From DUML01 sp050949905 (GTDB lineage: Bacteria > Bacillota > Desulfitobacteriia > Desulfitobacteriales > Syntrophobotulaceae), in NCBI GenBank assembly GCA_050949905.1, contig JBMNGP010000001.1, positions 1 to 64,000 of the forward strand: a stretch of DNA of 64,000 bases. Reading direction: 5' to 3'. Under the pieces are notes generated by a model. The model was not told where the DNA came from and did no database searches. It saw only the letters and a program-made list of their open reading frames with translations. Shown one piece after another: positions 16,576-24,582 of this stretch; position 1 is the first letter of the stretch; each line of letters begins with the position of its first letter. The translations under genes were made by a program, and so were the position numbers.

Positions 16576-16623
16576 AATAAGCTGAAAACCACTTCTCTAA
16601 GTGCTTTTTAGCTTATTTTTTCT
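16576..16623 (+). terminator. Terminator of the citDEF operon
   Basis: AATAAGCT (16576-16583) pairs with AGCTTATT (16609-16616), with inner CACTT/AAGTG, then a T run. The surrounding gap 16439-16769 holds a weak AAGGGCT/AGCCCTT pair at 16448 and 16509 and nothing else I can support. Confidence 0.8.
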
Positions 16624-16769
16624 CCGAATTTTGGGTTTAATAGTTTGGTTGCAATTAATGGCTGTGCTTTTGCATAGTCCTGAAATTAGTATGGGAAATT
16701 GCTGATTAAGCTAATCTATGGTGTAATTAGGCTATAGCTAATTAATAAATCTGAATTTGGGGTAATGAC

Positions 16770-17135
16770 ATGGACAAATATCCAAGAGAAGAATTAGAAG
16801 AAGCTCTGCAAATTGTTTCTTCAACAATCAGCAGGTGTGAAAAAATTCAGCCTAAATTTGCTGAGGGTACCTCGCAGCATACGCTCCTTAAAAACAGGAT
16901 AAAAGCAATGTATATCGCCAAATCATTAATAACAGGGCAAAATGTTAGGGACAAATATGCGCAAGAAGAATTAACAGAAGCGCTACGCCCCGTAGCTTCG
17001 ATAATAAGCAAATGTGAAAAAGCACAGCTGAAATTGGCGGAAGGTACCTCGCAGCATGCTCGCTTTATGAGTATAATAAAAGCAATGTATGTTGCCAAAT
17101 CATTAATAACGGATGAAATCAGGAAGAGGTCTTAA
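16770..17135 (+). CDS. Small protein made of two tandem copies of one 58-residue unit
   Basis: I do not recognise a named family. The 121-residue protein is an internal duplication: unit 1 (about 3-58) contains EELEEALQIVSSTISRCEK and GTSQHTLLKNRIKAMYIAK; unit 2 (about 61-116) contains EELTEALRPVASIISKCEK and GTSQHARFMSIIKAMYVAK. Each unit is predicted to be two amphipathic helices with one cysteine and a fixed GTSQH turn followed by IKAMY.AKSLIT. No signal or membrane segment is present. It precedes the UvrC-like nuclease by 18 bases and may be cotranscribed. A helical bundle or dimer is a reasonable inference; the function is unknown. Confidence 0.75.
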   Translation: MDKYPREELEEALQIVSSTISRCEKIQPKFAEGTSQHTLLKNRIKAMYIAKSLITGQNVRDKYAQEELTEALRPVASIISKCEKAQLKLAEGTSQHARFMSIIKAMYVAKSLITDEIRKRS

Positions 17136-17153
17136 TCTGAAGAGTGGAACAAA

Positions 17154-18293
17154 ATGAAAATACTTAACAAGAATCTTTTATCTATCTCCAAAATGCTAAA
17201 AGAGCTGCCCCCTCAACCTGGTGTTTATCTTATGTATGATTCGCTGGGGAATATTATCTATGTCGGGAAAGCGAAAAATCTCAAGAACAGGGTTACGCAA
17301 TATTTTCGCAGCTCCAAGAACAGAGAACCCAAAGTGGAAGAAATGGTCCGCAATATTCAAACGTTTACCTATTTCCTTACGGATACGGAATTGGATGCTT
17401 TGCTCGATGAATGCCGCCTGATCAAAGAACTTAAACCCAGGTATAACAGGTTGATGAAGAATGATCTAAGGTATATTTTTCTGAAGATACCGGCTGAAGC
17501 CTACCCTAAAATAACTATTGCCAAAGAGAAATCTGCTGACGGTGCCGTTTATTTTGGCCCTTTTACCAGTGTTCAGCGGGTTGAAGCTGCTATCCAAGGT
17601 CTAAATGAAATTTTTCCTTTGCGTAAATGTGTCGGTTCCAATCTAGTGTCCAAAGCTGACGGCTGTTTATACCGGCATTTAGGCACTTGCCTGGGAGCTT
17701 GTACCGGGCAGGTAAGTCCTGCGGAATACCAGGTATATATGGAGAAAGTGCAGCAGCTTTTAAGCGGCAAGGATCTGTCTCCGGTCAAAGAACTTTGGCA
17801 AAAAATTGAGAAGACTACGGAGAAGCTGGAATTTGAAAAGGCAGCCCAATACAGAGATTACTACTTAGGCCTTAAGCATGTAATAAGTAAGCAGAATTTA
17901 GTGGAGTCTTCGAACCGTAAGCAAAACATCCTGGCAGTTGAATTTCTAGCTAATGGATTTCCCAAATTATTTTTGATTAAAGGTAACAGACTTCTGCACA
18001 GGGAAGTTCTTCAGGTGGCAGGTGAGCGGACCCTTTGGCAAGATTATTTGCAGCGGCTTATTAAGACTCATTATGAGCTGAAGGAAAGTGCTGACTCCGG
18101 CTTAACTCAGCTAACCCCTGAGGATATTGATGAAGCGCAAATTATTTACACTTATCTAAAAAGAAATAGGCAGAGAATAATTAGTTTCTCTCTGCCTTCC
18201 GCTTGTCTGCGCGGGGGCTCAACCCGCCTTGCTAATCTAACTTCGAAGATTATGGATAGGTTACTCAATAAAAAAGTGCAACCTGACTTATAA
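17154..18293 (+). CDS. UvrC-like GIY-YIG nuclease lacking the RNase-H-like domain
   Basis: A 379-residue protein. Residues about 15-95 are the GIY-YIG nuclease (PPQPGVYLMYD, IIYVGKAKNLKNRVTQYF, Glu in the ELDALLDECRLIKELKP stretch). A cysteine cluster (CLYRHLGTCLGAC) and a UVR motif (EKTTEKLEFEKAAQYRDYY, near 220) follow, as in UvrC. The second nuclease domain and helix-hairpin-helix of the ~600-residue UvrC are absent, so this resembles the Cho-type or UvrC-paralogue class that makes the 3' incision in nucleotide excision repair. The ribosome site is weak. The C-terminus is complete rather than cut, as the ORF ends cleanly before its own intergenic gap. Confidence 0.85.
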   Translation: MKILNKNLLSISKMLKELPPQPGVYLMYDSLGNIIYVGKAKNLKNRVTQYFRSSKNREPKVEEMVRNIQTFTYFLTDTELDALLDECRLIKELKPRYNRLMKNDLRYIFLKIPAEAYPKITIAKEKSADGAVYFGPFTSVQRVEAAIQGLNEIFPLRKCVGSNLVSKADGCLYRHLGTCLGACTGQVSPAEYQVYMEKVQQLLSGKDLSPVKELWQKIEKTTEKLEFEKAAQYRDYYLGLKHVISKQNLVESSNRKQNILAVEFLANGFPKLFLIKGNRLLHREVLQVAGERTLWQDYLQRLIKTHYELKESADSGLTQLTPEDIDEAQIIYTYLKRNRQRIISFSLPSACLRGGSTRLANLTSKIMDRLLNKKVQPDL

Positions 18294-18368
18294 TAACTTA
18301 TAATATTTGATAAGTTTGGGAATTGGGGCAAATCAATATCCAATAAATCACACAAGGAGAGATGCAAA

Positions 18369-18743
18369 ATGAAATTTCAATTCGCGCATAATAACATCAA
18401 TGTCCTGAATCTGGAAAGGAGCCTGAAGTTTTATCAGGAAGCCTTAGGGCTGACCGAGGTGAGAAGGCGTGTTCATCCTAAGGGTGATTTTATCCTGGTC
18501 TTCTTAGGTGATGGTACTACAACTCATAGCCTGGAGCTGACCTGGCTGAGGGATAGGACTGAGCCTTACAACCTAGGGGAGAATGAATTTCACCTGGCAT
18601 TTACAGTGGATGATTATGAGGCTGCCTATCAGCATCATAAAGAGATGGGTTGTATTTGTTACGAGAATAAGGAAATAGGGATTTATTTCATTAATGATCC
18701 CGATAATTACTGGCTGGAGATAGTACCTGCCAAAAGAGGCTGA
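18369..18743 (+). CDS. VOC-superfamily (glyoxalase I-like) metalloenzyme
   Basis: A 124-residue protein with two beta-alpha-beta-beta-beta modules. Likely metal ligands are His in FAHNNINVLNLERSLKFY, Glu in SLELTWL, His in EFHLAFTVDDYEAA and Glu in YWLEIVPAK, the pattern of lactoylglutathione lyase relatives. ATG 18369 is behind AAGGAGAG. It is convergent with the downstream MBL-fold gene. The substrate cannot be told from sequence; methylglyoxal-thiol adducts are the classical one. Confidence 0.85.
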   Translation: MKFQFAHNNINVLNLERSLKFYQEALGLTEVRRRVHPKGDFILVFLGDGTTTHSLELTWLRDRTEPYNLGENEFHLAFTVDDYEAAYQHHKEMGCICYENKEIGIYFINDPDNYWLEIVPAKRG

Positions 18744-18750
18744 CCGGTTA

Positions 18751-19542
18751 TTAGGCCTGGAGAATTATTTCCTGCCCTCTTTCCTTAAAAGTAATAATTT
18801 TTGTCGGGCTATTAATCATCTTTTGAGCATATTGATGTGCTGTCTCCAACTGATCGCCAAAGTGCATGGGTATCAGGAATCTAGGGGCGAGTTCCTTAAT
18901 GAAGTAATCGGCTCCCAGATGGTAATTATGCTCCAGCCTTTGGTCTACCGGGAAAAAGGCAAGATCAAGGAGCTTGCTGCTGCTTGTAGCCAAGTCTTGC
19001 TTGATTTTGGCCATTTCTTCATAAAACATTACTTCGGCTCTGGCGATATCTTCCGCCGGCTCACCCCACCAGTACCACCAGTTTAAGTCGCCGGCATGAA
19101 AAATCCTAAGCCTGTCGGCCTCAACCAGGAAAGAAACACCGGCATCAGTGGAGCCGTAGGTTTTAATGAGGACATCACCTACCCGGACTTTTTGGTAGGG
19201 AGGCAGGATAAAAACTGAATTATTTTTTTGATTCTTTTTCCGGTTAAGAGTAAGGCCTGATTTTTGACCGGTAGTGCCGGCAAGGAGTTCGGGAGGGATC
19301 TGAGCTCTAAGATCATCGCTTAAAATATACTTAATTGAGGGCTTAGCGGCTCTCCATTCCCATATCAGGGGGTTATAATGGTCGGGATGGGCATGTGAAG
19401 CAAAGACCAATGTATCCTTATCTCCGAAATTAACATTACCCTTAAAGTAATCAAAGATGAAAATGTGATTTCTTGTCTCTACCCGGAAACCGCTATGGTA
19501 AAGGTATTGAACTTTGATAGTCTGCTTTGTTATTTTAATCAC
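18751..19542 (-). CDS. MBL-fold metallohydrolase (UlaG-like)
   Basis: A 263-residue metallo-beta-lactamase-fold protein. The zinc motif is FASHAHPDHYNPLIW near residue 48, then IFHAGDLNWWYWWGEP near 148 and the C-terminal IPMHFGDQ near 230. The family includes UlaG-like lactonases and many uncharacterised hydrolases. The start codon is unclear: the GTG at 19542 overlaps its AAGGAG, so a start a few codons further in is possible. It shares a 200-base region with the small gene at 19577 on the same strand. Confidence 0.8.
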   Translation of the reverse strand: MIKITKQTIKVQYLYHSGFRVETRNHIFIFDYFKGNVNFGDKDTLVFASHAHPDHYNPLIWEWRAAKPSIKYILSDDLRAQIPPELLAGTTGQKSGLTLNRKKNQKNNSVFILPPYQKVRVGDVLIKTYGSTDAGVSFLVEADRLRIFHAGDLNWWYWWGEPAEDIARAEVMFYEEMAKIKQDLATSSSKLLDLAFFPVDQRLEHNYHLGADYFIKELAPRFLIPMHFGDQLETAHQYAQKMINSPTKIITFKERGQEIILQA

Positions 19543-19576
19543 TCCTTAAGTTCTAATTGTTATCAATCGCTCGATC

Positions 19577-19765
19577 CTAAGGTAAGAGCGCTTTGGCCTC
19601 CTGCCAGACAGTTTGCTCGTCCTTTTGCTTCGTACCCCAGGCAAGCAAAAGATTAAGGGCTTCATCTCGCTTGCCGGCCAGAATCAATTTGGAAAGCAGG
19701 ACGGGTATTTCCGTTTTAATTAGCTTAGCTTGGACAAATTCTGTCTGGTTGGTAGGATTGGTCAT
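19577..19765 (-). CDS. Small helical protein, paralogue of the gene at 19918
   Basis: A 62-residue acidic/helical protein behind AAGGAGG. Its core (IPVLLSKLILAGKRDEALN, LLLAWGTKQKD, EAKALLP) matches the opposite-strand protein at 19918-20157 (LPELLSRLALEGKEEEALK, FLLEWGTFQKK, EARALLG) over about 48 residues. No signal or cysteine. Not recognised beyond this. Confidence 0.65.
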   Translation of the reverse strand: MTNPTNQTEFVQAKLIKTEIPVLLSKLILAGKRDEALNLLLAWGTKQKDEQTVWQEAKALLP

Positions 19766-19805
19766 GGGGAAACCTCCTTAGTTAAATGATGATAGGATAA
19801 GATCC

Positions 19806-19860
19806 GTCATTGCGTTCAAGGATAACAAGTTTCACTGTGTTCAGGATGTAATAATAAATT
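19806..19860. repeat. Fragment related to the REP-like elements
   Basis: CCGTCATTGCGTTCAAGGAT and CACTGTGTTCAGGATG resemble in layout the dispersed elements at 9525 and 45040. It lies between the two paralogous small genes. Confidence 0.35.
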
Positions 19861-19917
19861 CACACCTGGTAAACTTTATGTATATGATTTATTATTAGCC
19901 CAAGGAGGGAATATTTC

Positions 19918-20157
19918 GTGCCTAAGAATTGTTGGGGAGATACCACTTTAGAAGAGCACCACCGGCTGCATAATAGAATCCGCAACGAACTCCCGGAACT
20001 GCTAAGCAGGCTGGCTTTAGAGGGTAAAGAAGAGGAAGCCTTAAAGTTCTTGTTGGAATGGGGAACTTTTCAGAAAAAAAGGTATCAGATTTATAATGAA
20101 GCCCGGGCTCTTCTGGGAATGGAAAAAGTGGCCATAGATGTGGAAGTGCTGGAATAG
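19918..20157 (+). CDS. Small helical protein, paralogue of the gene at 19577
   Basis: A 79-residue protein starting at GTG 19918 behind AAGGAGG. Its core aligns with the divergent neighbour at 19577-19765 (shared LL.WGT.QK and EA.ALL positions). It has an added N-terminus (MPKNCWGDTTLEEHHRLHNR) and a short acidic C-terminal tail. The pair are divergent with 152 bases between the start codons. Family and function unknown. Confidence 0.65.
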   Translation: MPKNCWGDTTLEEHHRLHNRIRNELPELLSRLALEGKEEEALKFLLEWGTFQKKRYQIYNEARALLGMEKVAIDVEVLE

Positions 20158-20193
20158 TAGATGTAAGGAAGAGGTCGGATCTAGAAAATAGGT

Positions 20194-21489
20194 TTAGGTC
20201 CTACAGACTTTTACTTTGGCTATCCTGCGGTGTTCGACTTTCTCAACTTTAAAGACCAGCCCGTTGTATTCCAAGCTGGGGTGGTCATCTTTGCGGGGAA
20301 TTCTCCCCAGCTGGCCGACAATAAAACCGCTTAAGGTTTCATAATCTTCGGTCGGCAGTTCAACATCCAGGTAATCCCTAACCAAATCAAGGCTTAAAGA
20401 GCCATTGATCAGAAAAGTATTTTCATCTAGCTTTTCGATTTGGCTTTCTTCCTCATCGTATTCATCGAAAATATTGCCTACAATTTCTTCCACCAGGTCT
20501 TCCATGGTCACCAGTCCCGCGGTTCCGCCGTATTCGTCGATAATAATAGCCATATGAATTTTCTGCCGCTGCATTTCTGTGAAGAGTTCATCCGTCCGTT
20601 TAGATGAGGGGACAAAATAAGGCTGGCGGAGGATATTCTTCAGGTTAAAAGTTTCGCTGGACTTTTTGCTGATGTATTCAAAAATATCTTTGCTGTGCAG
20701 GATACCGATAATATTATCGATATTCTTTTCATAGACCGGCATTCTGGTATACTTTTCGGCATTAATCATTTCGATAACCTGATTAAAGTCGGCTTCCACG
20801 GGCAGGGCAACGATTTTGGTGCGGTGGGTCATGATCTCGGCGACGGTTTTATTGTCAAATTCAAAGATGTTATTGATCATAACTTTTTCAATTTCATCAA
20901 TAGTTCCTTTTTCTTCCCCGACATCGATCATCAGGCGAATTTCCTCTTCGGTGGCATGTTCATCTTCAGCATGAGGATCAACGCCCAAGAGACGGACAAA
21001 AAAGTTGGTGGATATGGTCAGTAATTTGACAAAGGGATAGGTAAGGACAGAAAGAGCACGCAGCGGGCGGATGACTATCTGGGAGATGGCTTCCGCTTTT
21101 TGCATGGCCAGCCTTTTAGGTACAAGTTCTCCTAAGACCAGGGTAAAATAAGCTAAAATTACGGTCACCGCTATCATGGAAACTGTTTTTAAGACGCTTT
21201 CCGGGAGAGGCAGGCCGGTTAATTTCATTAACCTGACGATTTTATCGGCGAAAGTCTCCGAAGCAAAGGCACTGGCCAAAAAGCCGGCCAGAGTAATGCC
21301 GATCTGAATCGTAGCTAAGAAACCGCTTGGTTCATCCAGGAGTTTTTTAATTAATTGGGCTTTAGAATTTCCTTCTTCAGCCTGCAGCCTTATTTTATGG
21401 TCGTTTAGAGAAATAAAGGCTATTTCCGAAGCAGCAAAAAAGGCATTTAGCGCAATTAAAACTAGTAAAAATAAAATACCGGTAAGCAA
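20194..21489 (-). CDS. CNNM/CorC-family membrane protein (HlyC/CorC type)
   Basis: A 431-residue protein. Residues 1-190 form the DUF21/CNNM membrane domain (ALNAFFAASEIAFISLNDHK; GITLAGFLASAFASETFA; VLGELVPKRLAMQKAE). Two CBS domains follow (about 200-320; IMTHRTKIVALP, LHSKDIFEYI, IIDEYGGTAGLVTMEDLVEEI), then the CorC/HlyC C-terminal domain (FLINGSLSLDLVRDYLDV; GRIPRKDDHPSLEYN). The family is tied to magnesium and perhaps other cation export. TTG 21489 is behind GGAGG. The upstream leader contains a small ORF overlapping a terminator, so expression is probably set by attenuation. Confidence 0.92.
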   Translation of the reverse strand: MLTGILFLLVLIALNAFFAASEIAFISLNDHKIRLQAEEGNSKAQLIKKLLDEPSGFLATIQIGITLAGFLASAFASETFADKIVRLMKLTGLPLPESVLKTVSMIAVTVILAYFTLVLGELVPKRLAMQKAEAISQIVIRPLRALSVLTYPFVKLLTISTNFFVRLLGVDPHAEDEHATEEEIRLMIDVGEEKGTIDEIEKVMINNIFEFDNKTVAEIMTHRTKIVALPVEADFNQVIEMINAEKYTRMPVYEKNIDNIIGILHSKDIFEYISKKSSETFNLKNILRQPYFVPSSKRTDELFTEMQRQKIHMAIIIDEYGGTAGLVTMEDLVEEIVGNIFDEYDEEESQIEKLDENTFLINGSLSLDLVRDYLDVELPTEDYETLSGFIVGQLGRIPRKDDHPSLEYNGLVFKVEKVEHRRIAKVKVCRT

Positions 21490-21524
21490 TTTGTTTTTCC
21501 TCCAAAAAATTGTCTAAAAAACAC

Positions 21525-21565
21525 AAAAAAGGCATAATAAATCAAATAAGATTTACTAAAGCCTT
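21525..21565 (-). terminator. Leader terminator (attenuator) of the CNNM/CorC gene
   Basis: On the minus strand AAGGC-T-TTAGTAAATC (21550-21565) pairs with GATTTATTATGCC (21531-21543) across a six-base loop and is followed by six T. It lies 36 bases upstream of the CNNM start codon, inside its own leader, so it acts before the gene, not after one. Confidence 0.75.
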
Positions 21566-21654
21566 CTAAAATAAATTCTTGCCGGCTGACGGTAATGAAT
21601 TCTTAAGAATTGCTCCAAGCCTGTACTTCGTATGTCCGCAGGAACATCATCCAT
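21556..21654 (-). CDS. 32-residue leader peptide candidate
   Basis: ATG 21654 stands behind AAGGAGTGAAAGAGG and encodes MDDVPADIRSTGLEQFLRIH followed by YRQPARIYFRRL, with a TAG at 21556-21558. The stop codon falls within the ascending arm of the terminator at 21525-21565, so a ribosome terminating there would cover the stem and allow read-through into the CNNM/CorC gene. Basic and aromatic residues cluster at the end (RQPARIYFRRL). A possible promoter lies near 21700 (minus-strand ATTATAATTAATATT). No similar peptide is known to me. Confidence 0.55.
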   Translation of the reverse strand: MDDVPADIRSTGLEQFLRIHYRQPARIYFRRL

Positions 21655-21954
21655 CCTCTTTCACTCCTTGTAAAGAGATGCTCATCTTTCTTTTCCTAAT
21701 ATTAATTATAATCATTTAGGAATCTTCCGGCAAGTATTTAGCTCATTCGGCATGCGAACTGCTTGGGTAGCGCATCAGTAGGCGATCCGCTTGGGCTAGA
21801 GCTTAATTGAAGGGTGTAGGGAAATATGCTATTATTTGTGTTGTGATATTTGCATCTTCTATATTTTATACCGGAACAGCTAAGGACTATTCTTTGCGTA
21901 CAAAGGCCACTTGCTTATTTTACGCAGTATTTTTTGCCAGAGAAGAGGTTTTTT

Positions 21955-22827
21955 ATGTATTGGATCTTCTTTTTTATTCCTATTGGAATGCTGGTTGGTA
22001 CTTTGTCCGGTTTCTTTGGCATCGGTGGCGGGATTGTGCTGATGCCTATTCTGTTATTGGCGGGCTTTGAACCTGCTGTGGCCGTGGCTACTTCCCTGAT
22101 GTTTACCTTAGGGACGAGCTTGTCGGGAGCTGTTACGCATACCAGAATGAACAATGTCAATTGGAAAATTGCTGCTGTCATCGGCACAGTAGGAGCTCTT
22201 GCCACCCAAGGCTCAAACCGGATTGTAATTTATATCTCCGGCCGTTATGATTGGCTGCTCAATTTCCTGTTTATTTTGTTGCTGCTTTATTTCGCTTGGT
22301 CGTTGTACCAAAGGCAAAAGAAGACAGCCAAAACTGGCGCGGTTTTCAAAAAACAATATGCTGCAGCTCTGTTGATTGGCTTAATAGTAGGCTTTCTGGC
22401 AGCTCTTTTTGGGATTGGCGGAGGCTTTATTACCGTTCCTCTGCTTATTAAATGGCTGGGCTTTGATTCCCGCAAGGCCATTGGGACGAGCCTGGCGGCT
22501 ATTATAGTAATTTCTATCGGAGGAATACTCGGTTATAGTGCCCGGCTGGAGCTGAATTTCCTCCTGGGGCTTTGCCTGATTGGCGGAGCTTTTATCGGCT
22601 CTCCCTTTGGCGCCAGAATGACAGCCCGTTATCAGGTCGAAGAAATCAGCAGGAAACTTGGAGTACTCTATTTCTTTGTTATAGCTTCGCTGCTGGTTGA
22701 TCTGCTGGCTGCCTTTACCACTCCCTTTTTGGAGTATGTGAGCTTAAGCTTATTGGTTATGTTCCTAGCCTATATGCTCTATGATTTTTACCGGCATCGT
22801 CAGGTTACCCTCTCCGAGGATAGCTAG
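21955..22827 (+). CDS. TauE/SafE (TSUP) family sulfite/sulfonate permease
   Basis: A 290-residue protein with eight to nine helices. The two half-repeats of the family both show: SGFFGIGGGIVLMPILLLAG with ATSLMFTLGTSLSGA near the N-terminus, and ALFGIGGGFITVPLLIKWLG with KAIGTSLAAIIVISIGG in the second half. I start it at ATG 21955 after AGAAGAGG; the longer readings to 21850 or 21807 add a region that looks non-coding. Family members move sulfite, sulfoacetate or related anions. The 300 bases before it hold divergent promoters for this gene and the CNNM leader. Confidence 0.9.
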   Translation: MYWIFFFIPIGMLVGTLSGFFGIGGGIVLMPILLLAGFEPAVAVATSLMFTLGTSLSGAVTHTRMNNVNWKIAAVIGTVGALATQGSNRIVIYISGRYDWLLNFLFILLLLYFAWSLYQRQKKTAKTGAVFKKQYAAALLIGLIVGFLAALFGIGGGFITVPLLIKWLGFDSRKAIGTSLAAIIVISIGGILGYSARLELNFLLGLCLIGGAFIGSPFGARMTARYQVEEISRKLGVLYFFVIASLLVDLLAAFTTPFLEYVSLSLLVMFLAYMLYDFYRHRQVTLSEDS

Positions 22828-22929
22828 CTAGGTTCAACTTTTTTCTTCCCCCAAATATACTGTAATAATATTAGGAGAAATGTGGAGAGCTTCCGATCTG
22901 GGAACACAAACTGTGAGGAGGTATGCCCG

Positions 22930-23277
22930 ATGAAGAAGAACAAAATATTCTTGCTGTTTTTTGCTTTGCTTATGGTAAGCTCTTTTCTCCTGAACAGTTT
23001 GCCGGCTTCTGCTCTTGCTGACCACTCGGCCCTTTATAGCCCGGGCGAGGATTCACTCCGACTCCAAAAAACCTTATCAGCTAAAGACCAAGCTGTTTTG
23101 GAGAGATTTGCAGGTCTTGAGCGCTGGCTGGAGGAGCAAAGCCGTAAGTTTAAGGACTATGTTTCTAAAGCCTTGCAGAATTTTCAAGAGGAAGTGGTTC
23201 GGGTGGTTGAAGAATTCAAACTTAAAATTGAGGAATGGCAGGAGCAGCTGACCAATAAATTTTATCGAAGGCTCTAG
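22930..23277 (+). CDS. Secreted small helical protein
   Basis: A 115-residue protein from ATG 22930 behind GAGGAGG. Residues 1-30 are a signal peptide (FLLFFALLMVSSFLLNSL, then PASALADH). The mature part is helical and charged, likely a coiled coil (ERFAGLERWLEEQSRKFKDY; VVEEFKLKIEEWQEQL). No family recognised. A terminator follows at 23340. Confidence 0.7.
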   Translation: MKKNKIFLLFFALLMVSSFLLNSLPASALADHSALYSPGEDSLRLQKTLSAKDQAVLERFAGLERWLEEQSRKFKDYVSKALQNFQEEVVRVVEEFKLKIEEWQEQLTNKFYRRL

Positions 23278-23339
23278 TAAATTGTACCTGATTATTTATT
23301 AGGATTCTCATATTCGCGGTTGGCGAATACTTAAAACTT

Positions 23340-23390
23340 AACGACCTCCTGTACCGGGATTTTAGATCCTAGGCAGGAGGTTCGTTATTT
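23340..23390 (+). terminator. Terminator hairpin
   Basis: AACGACCTCCTG (23340-23351) pairs with CAGGAGGTTCGTT (23374-23386) with one bulged base; a short ATTT tail follows. It lies between convergent genes. Confidence 0.7.
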
Positions 23391-23429
23391 AAGATCGATT
23401 ATAAAAATTAAAAGGGACAAGAATTAAAC

Positions 23430-23699
23430 CTATAGGAAGCGGCGGCCGCCAAGACCGAAACCGGCACCGCCGGCAAAACCGGCACCACCTAGGAAGCCTG
23501 CACCACCGGGGGCAAATTGCTGCGGGGCAGCGACGACATTAGTAGTAAGGGGCTGGACAAAATGTTGGGGAACATTAACGATATTCTGACGGTTAACAGT
23601 GACTACCGGATGGATAACGGGAACAACCCGAGGAGTGAAGAAATCGCGCACAACATATTGTGCCGGACAAACGATAGGATTAACACAGCCACAATGCAT
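23430..23699 (-). CDS. Spore coat protein of the CotD type
   Basis: An 89-residue protein starting MHCGCVNPIVCPAQYVVRDF, with VVPVIHPVVTVNRQ and VPQHFVQPLTTNVV, the CotD-like layout of short beta repeats with cysteines, then a glycine-rich end (GGAGFLGGAGFAGGAGFGLG). The start at ATG 23699 has AGGAGG ten bases upstream; the longer reading to 23780 overlaps that site. CotD is an inner-coat protein of Bacillus spores, and its presence supports sporulation in this organism. Confidence 0.75.
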   Translation of the reverse strand: MHCGCVNPIVCPAQYVVRDFFTPRVVPVIHPVVTVNRQNIVNVPQHFVQPLTTNVVAAPQQFAPGGAGFLGGAGFAGGAGFGLGGRRFL

Positions 23700-23936
23700 G
23701 GAATTAATCACCTCCTTAACTAATACATGATATGCACAATATGGCTTATCTGGGTACATATGGAAATAATTTTCCACCAATATTTTGCGTTTAGCGAGTT
23801 ATGGAATAGCTGTAAGCAGACGGTGGACGGAATGACTGAGCGTGGACCTGGGTGCGCGCCTACTTGACTGTCAGGCAGAGAAGGAGTAGAATCTAGCCAT
23901 AAACTGAATAGCAATTCATTTTTTGGGGAATGTACT

Positions 23937-24572
23937 GTGGTTTATAATAAAACGGAAAAAATAATTCAAAAACAGCAAAAATTAAGAGCAAAAATCCTGA
24001 AAGCAGCCAAGGAAGTTCTAGCTGCTCAAGAGACCGGGAATACTTCGGTCAAGGCCATTGCCAAAAAAGCAGGTATTGCTACAGGTACTTTTTATTTGTA
24101 TTTTACGAACAAAGAAGCACTGATCGATACTGTAGTTCAGGAACTTTACGCTGAGCTGCTTACTATTATTAAAAAGGAGAGGGCTCAATACACCTCTGTC
24201 TTTGACAAGCTGCAAGCCTCCATGGAAGTATGTATTAGGACTTTTCTCAAGGAAAAGCATTTAGCTAAAATTCTTCTGAAGCATTTTCCGGAGATCAATT
24301 CTGCCTTTAATACCAGATTTACGGGTATCGAAAATGATTTGATTGAGTTTGCGAAACAGGACTTGGACGAACTTCTGGAACTCAAGCTTATCCCGGATCA
24401 GGATACGCAAGTCAGTGCGGCTGCTTTTGTCGGTACATTTCGGGAAGTAATCCTTTCCTGGCTAAATAACGGGGAACCTGCAGACTGGGAGCAAGCGCTG
24501 CAAACTTTAATTGAGTATAATATGCGGGGAATAGGCAGGCCGGACCCGGCAAAGAAAATGATTGAGTTTTAA
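23937..24572 (+). CDS. TetR-family regulator of the downstream ABC operon
   Basis: A 211-residue TetR protein. The helix-turn-helix is NTSVKAIAKKAGIATGTFYLYFTNKEALIDTV near residues 38-70, followed by an all-helical ligand-binding domain. GTG 23937 is the start; the site upstream is weak (GGGGAATG). It ends 10 bases before the ABC ATPase start, so it probably heads that operon. A perfect 12-bp dyad before the substrate-binding protein gene at 27436 has TetR-operator form and may be its target. Confidence 0.85.
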   Translation: MVYNKTEKIIQKQQKLRAKILKAAKEVLAAQETGNTSVKAIAKKAGIATGTFYLYFTNKEALIDTVVQELYAELLTIIKKERAQYTSVFDKLQASMEVCIRTFLKEKHLAKILLKHFPEINSAFNTRFTGIENDLIEFAKQDLDELLELKLIPDQDTQVSAAAFVGTFREVILSWLNNGEPADWEQALQTLIEYNMRGIGRPDPAKKMIEF

Positions 24573-24582
24573 GGATGGTATT

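Noticed and set aside
17154..18293. UvrC-like gene as a truncated uvrC
   Set aside because: The frame ends cleanly and the domain set matches the known short UvrC/Cho-like class.
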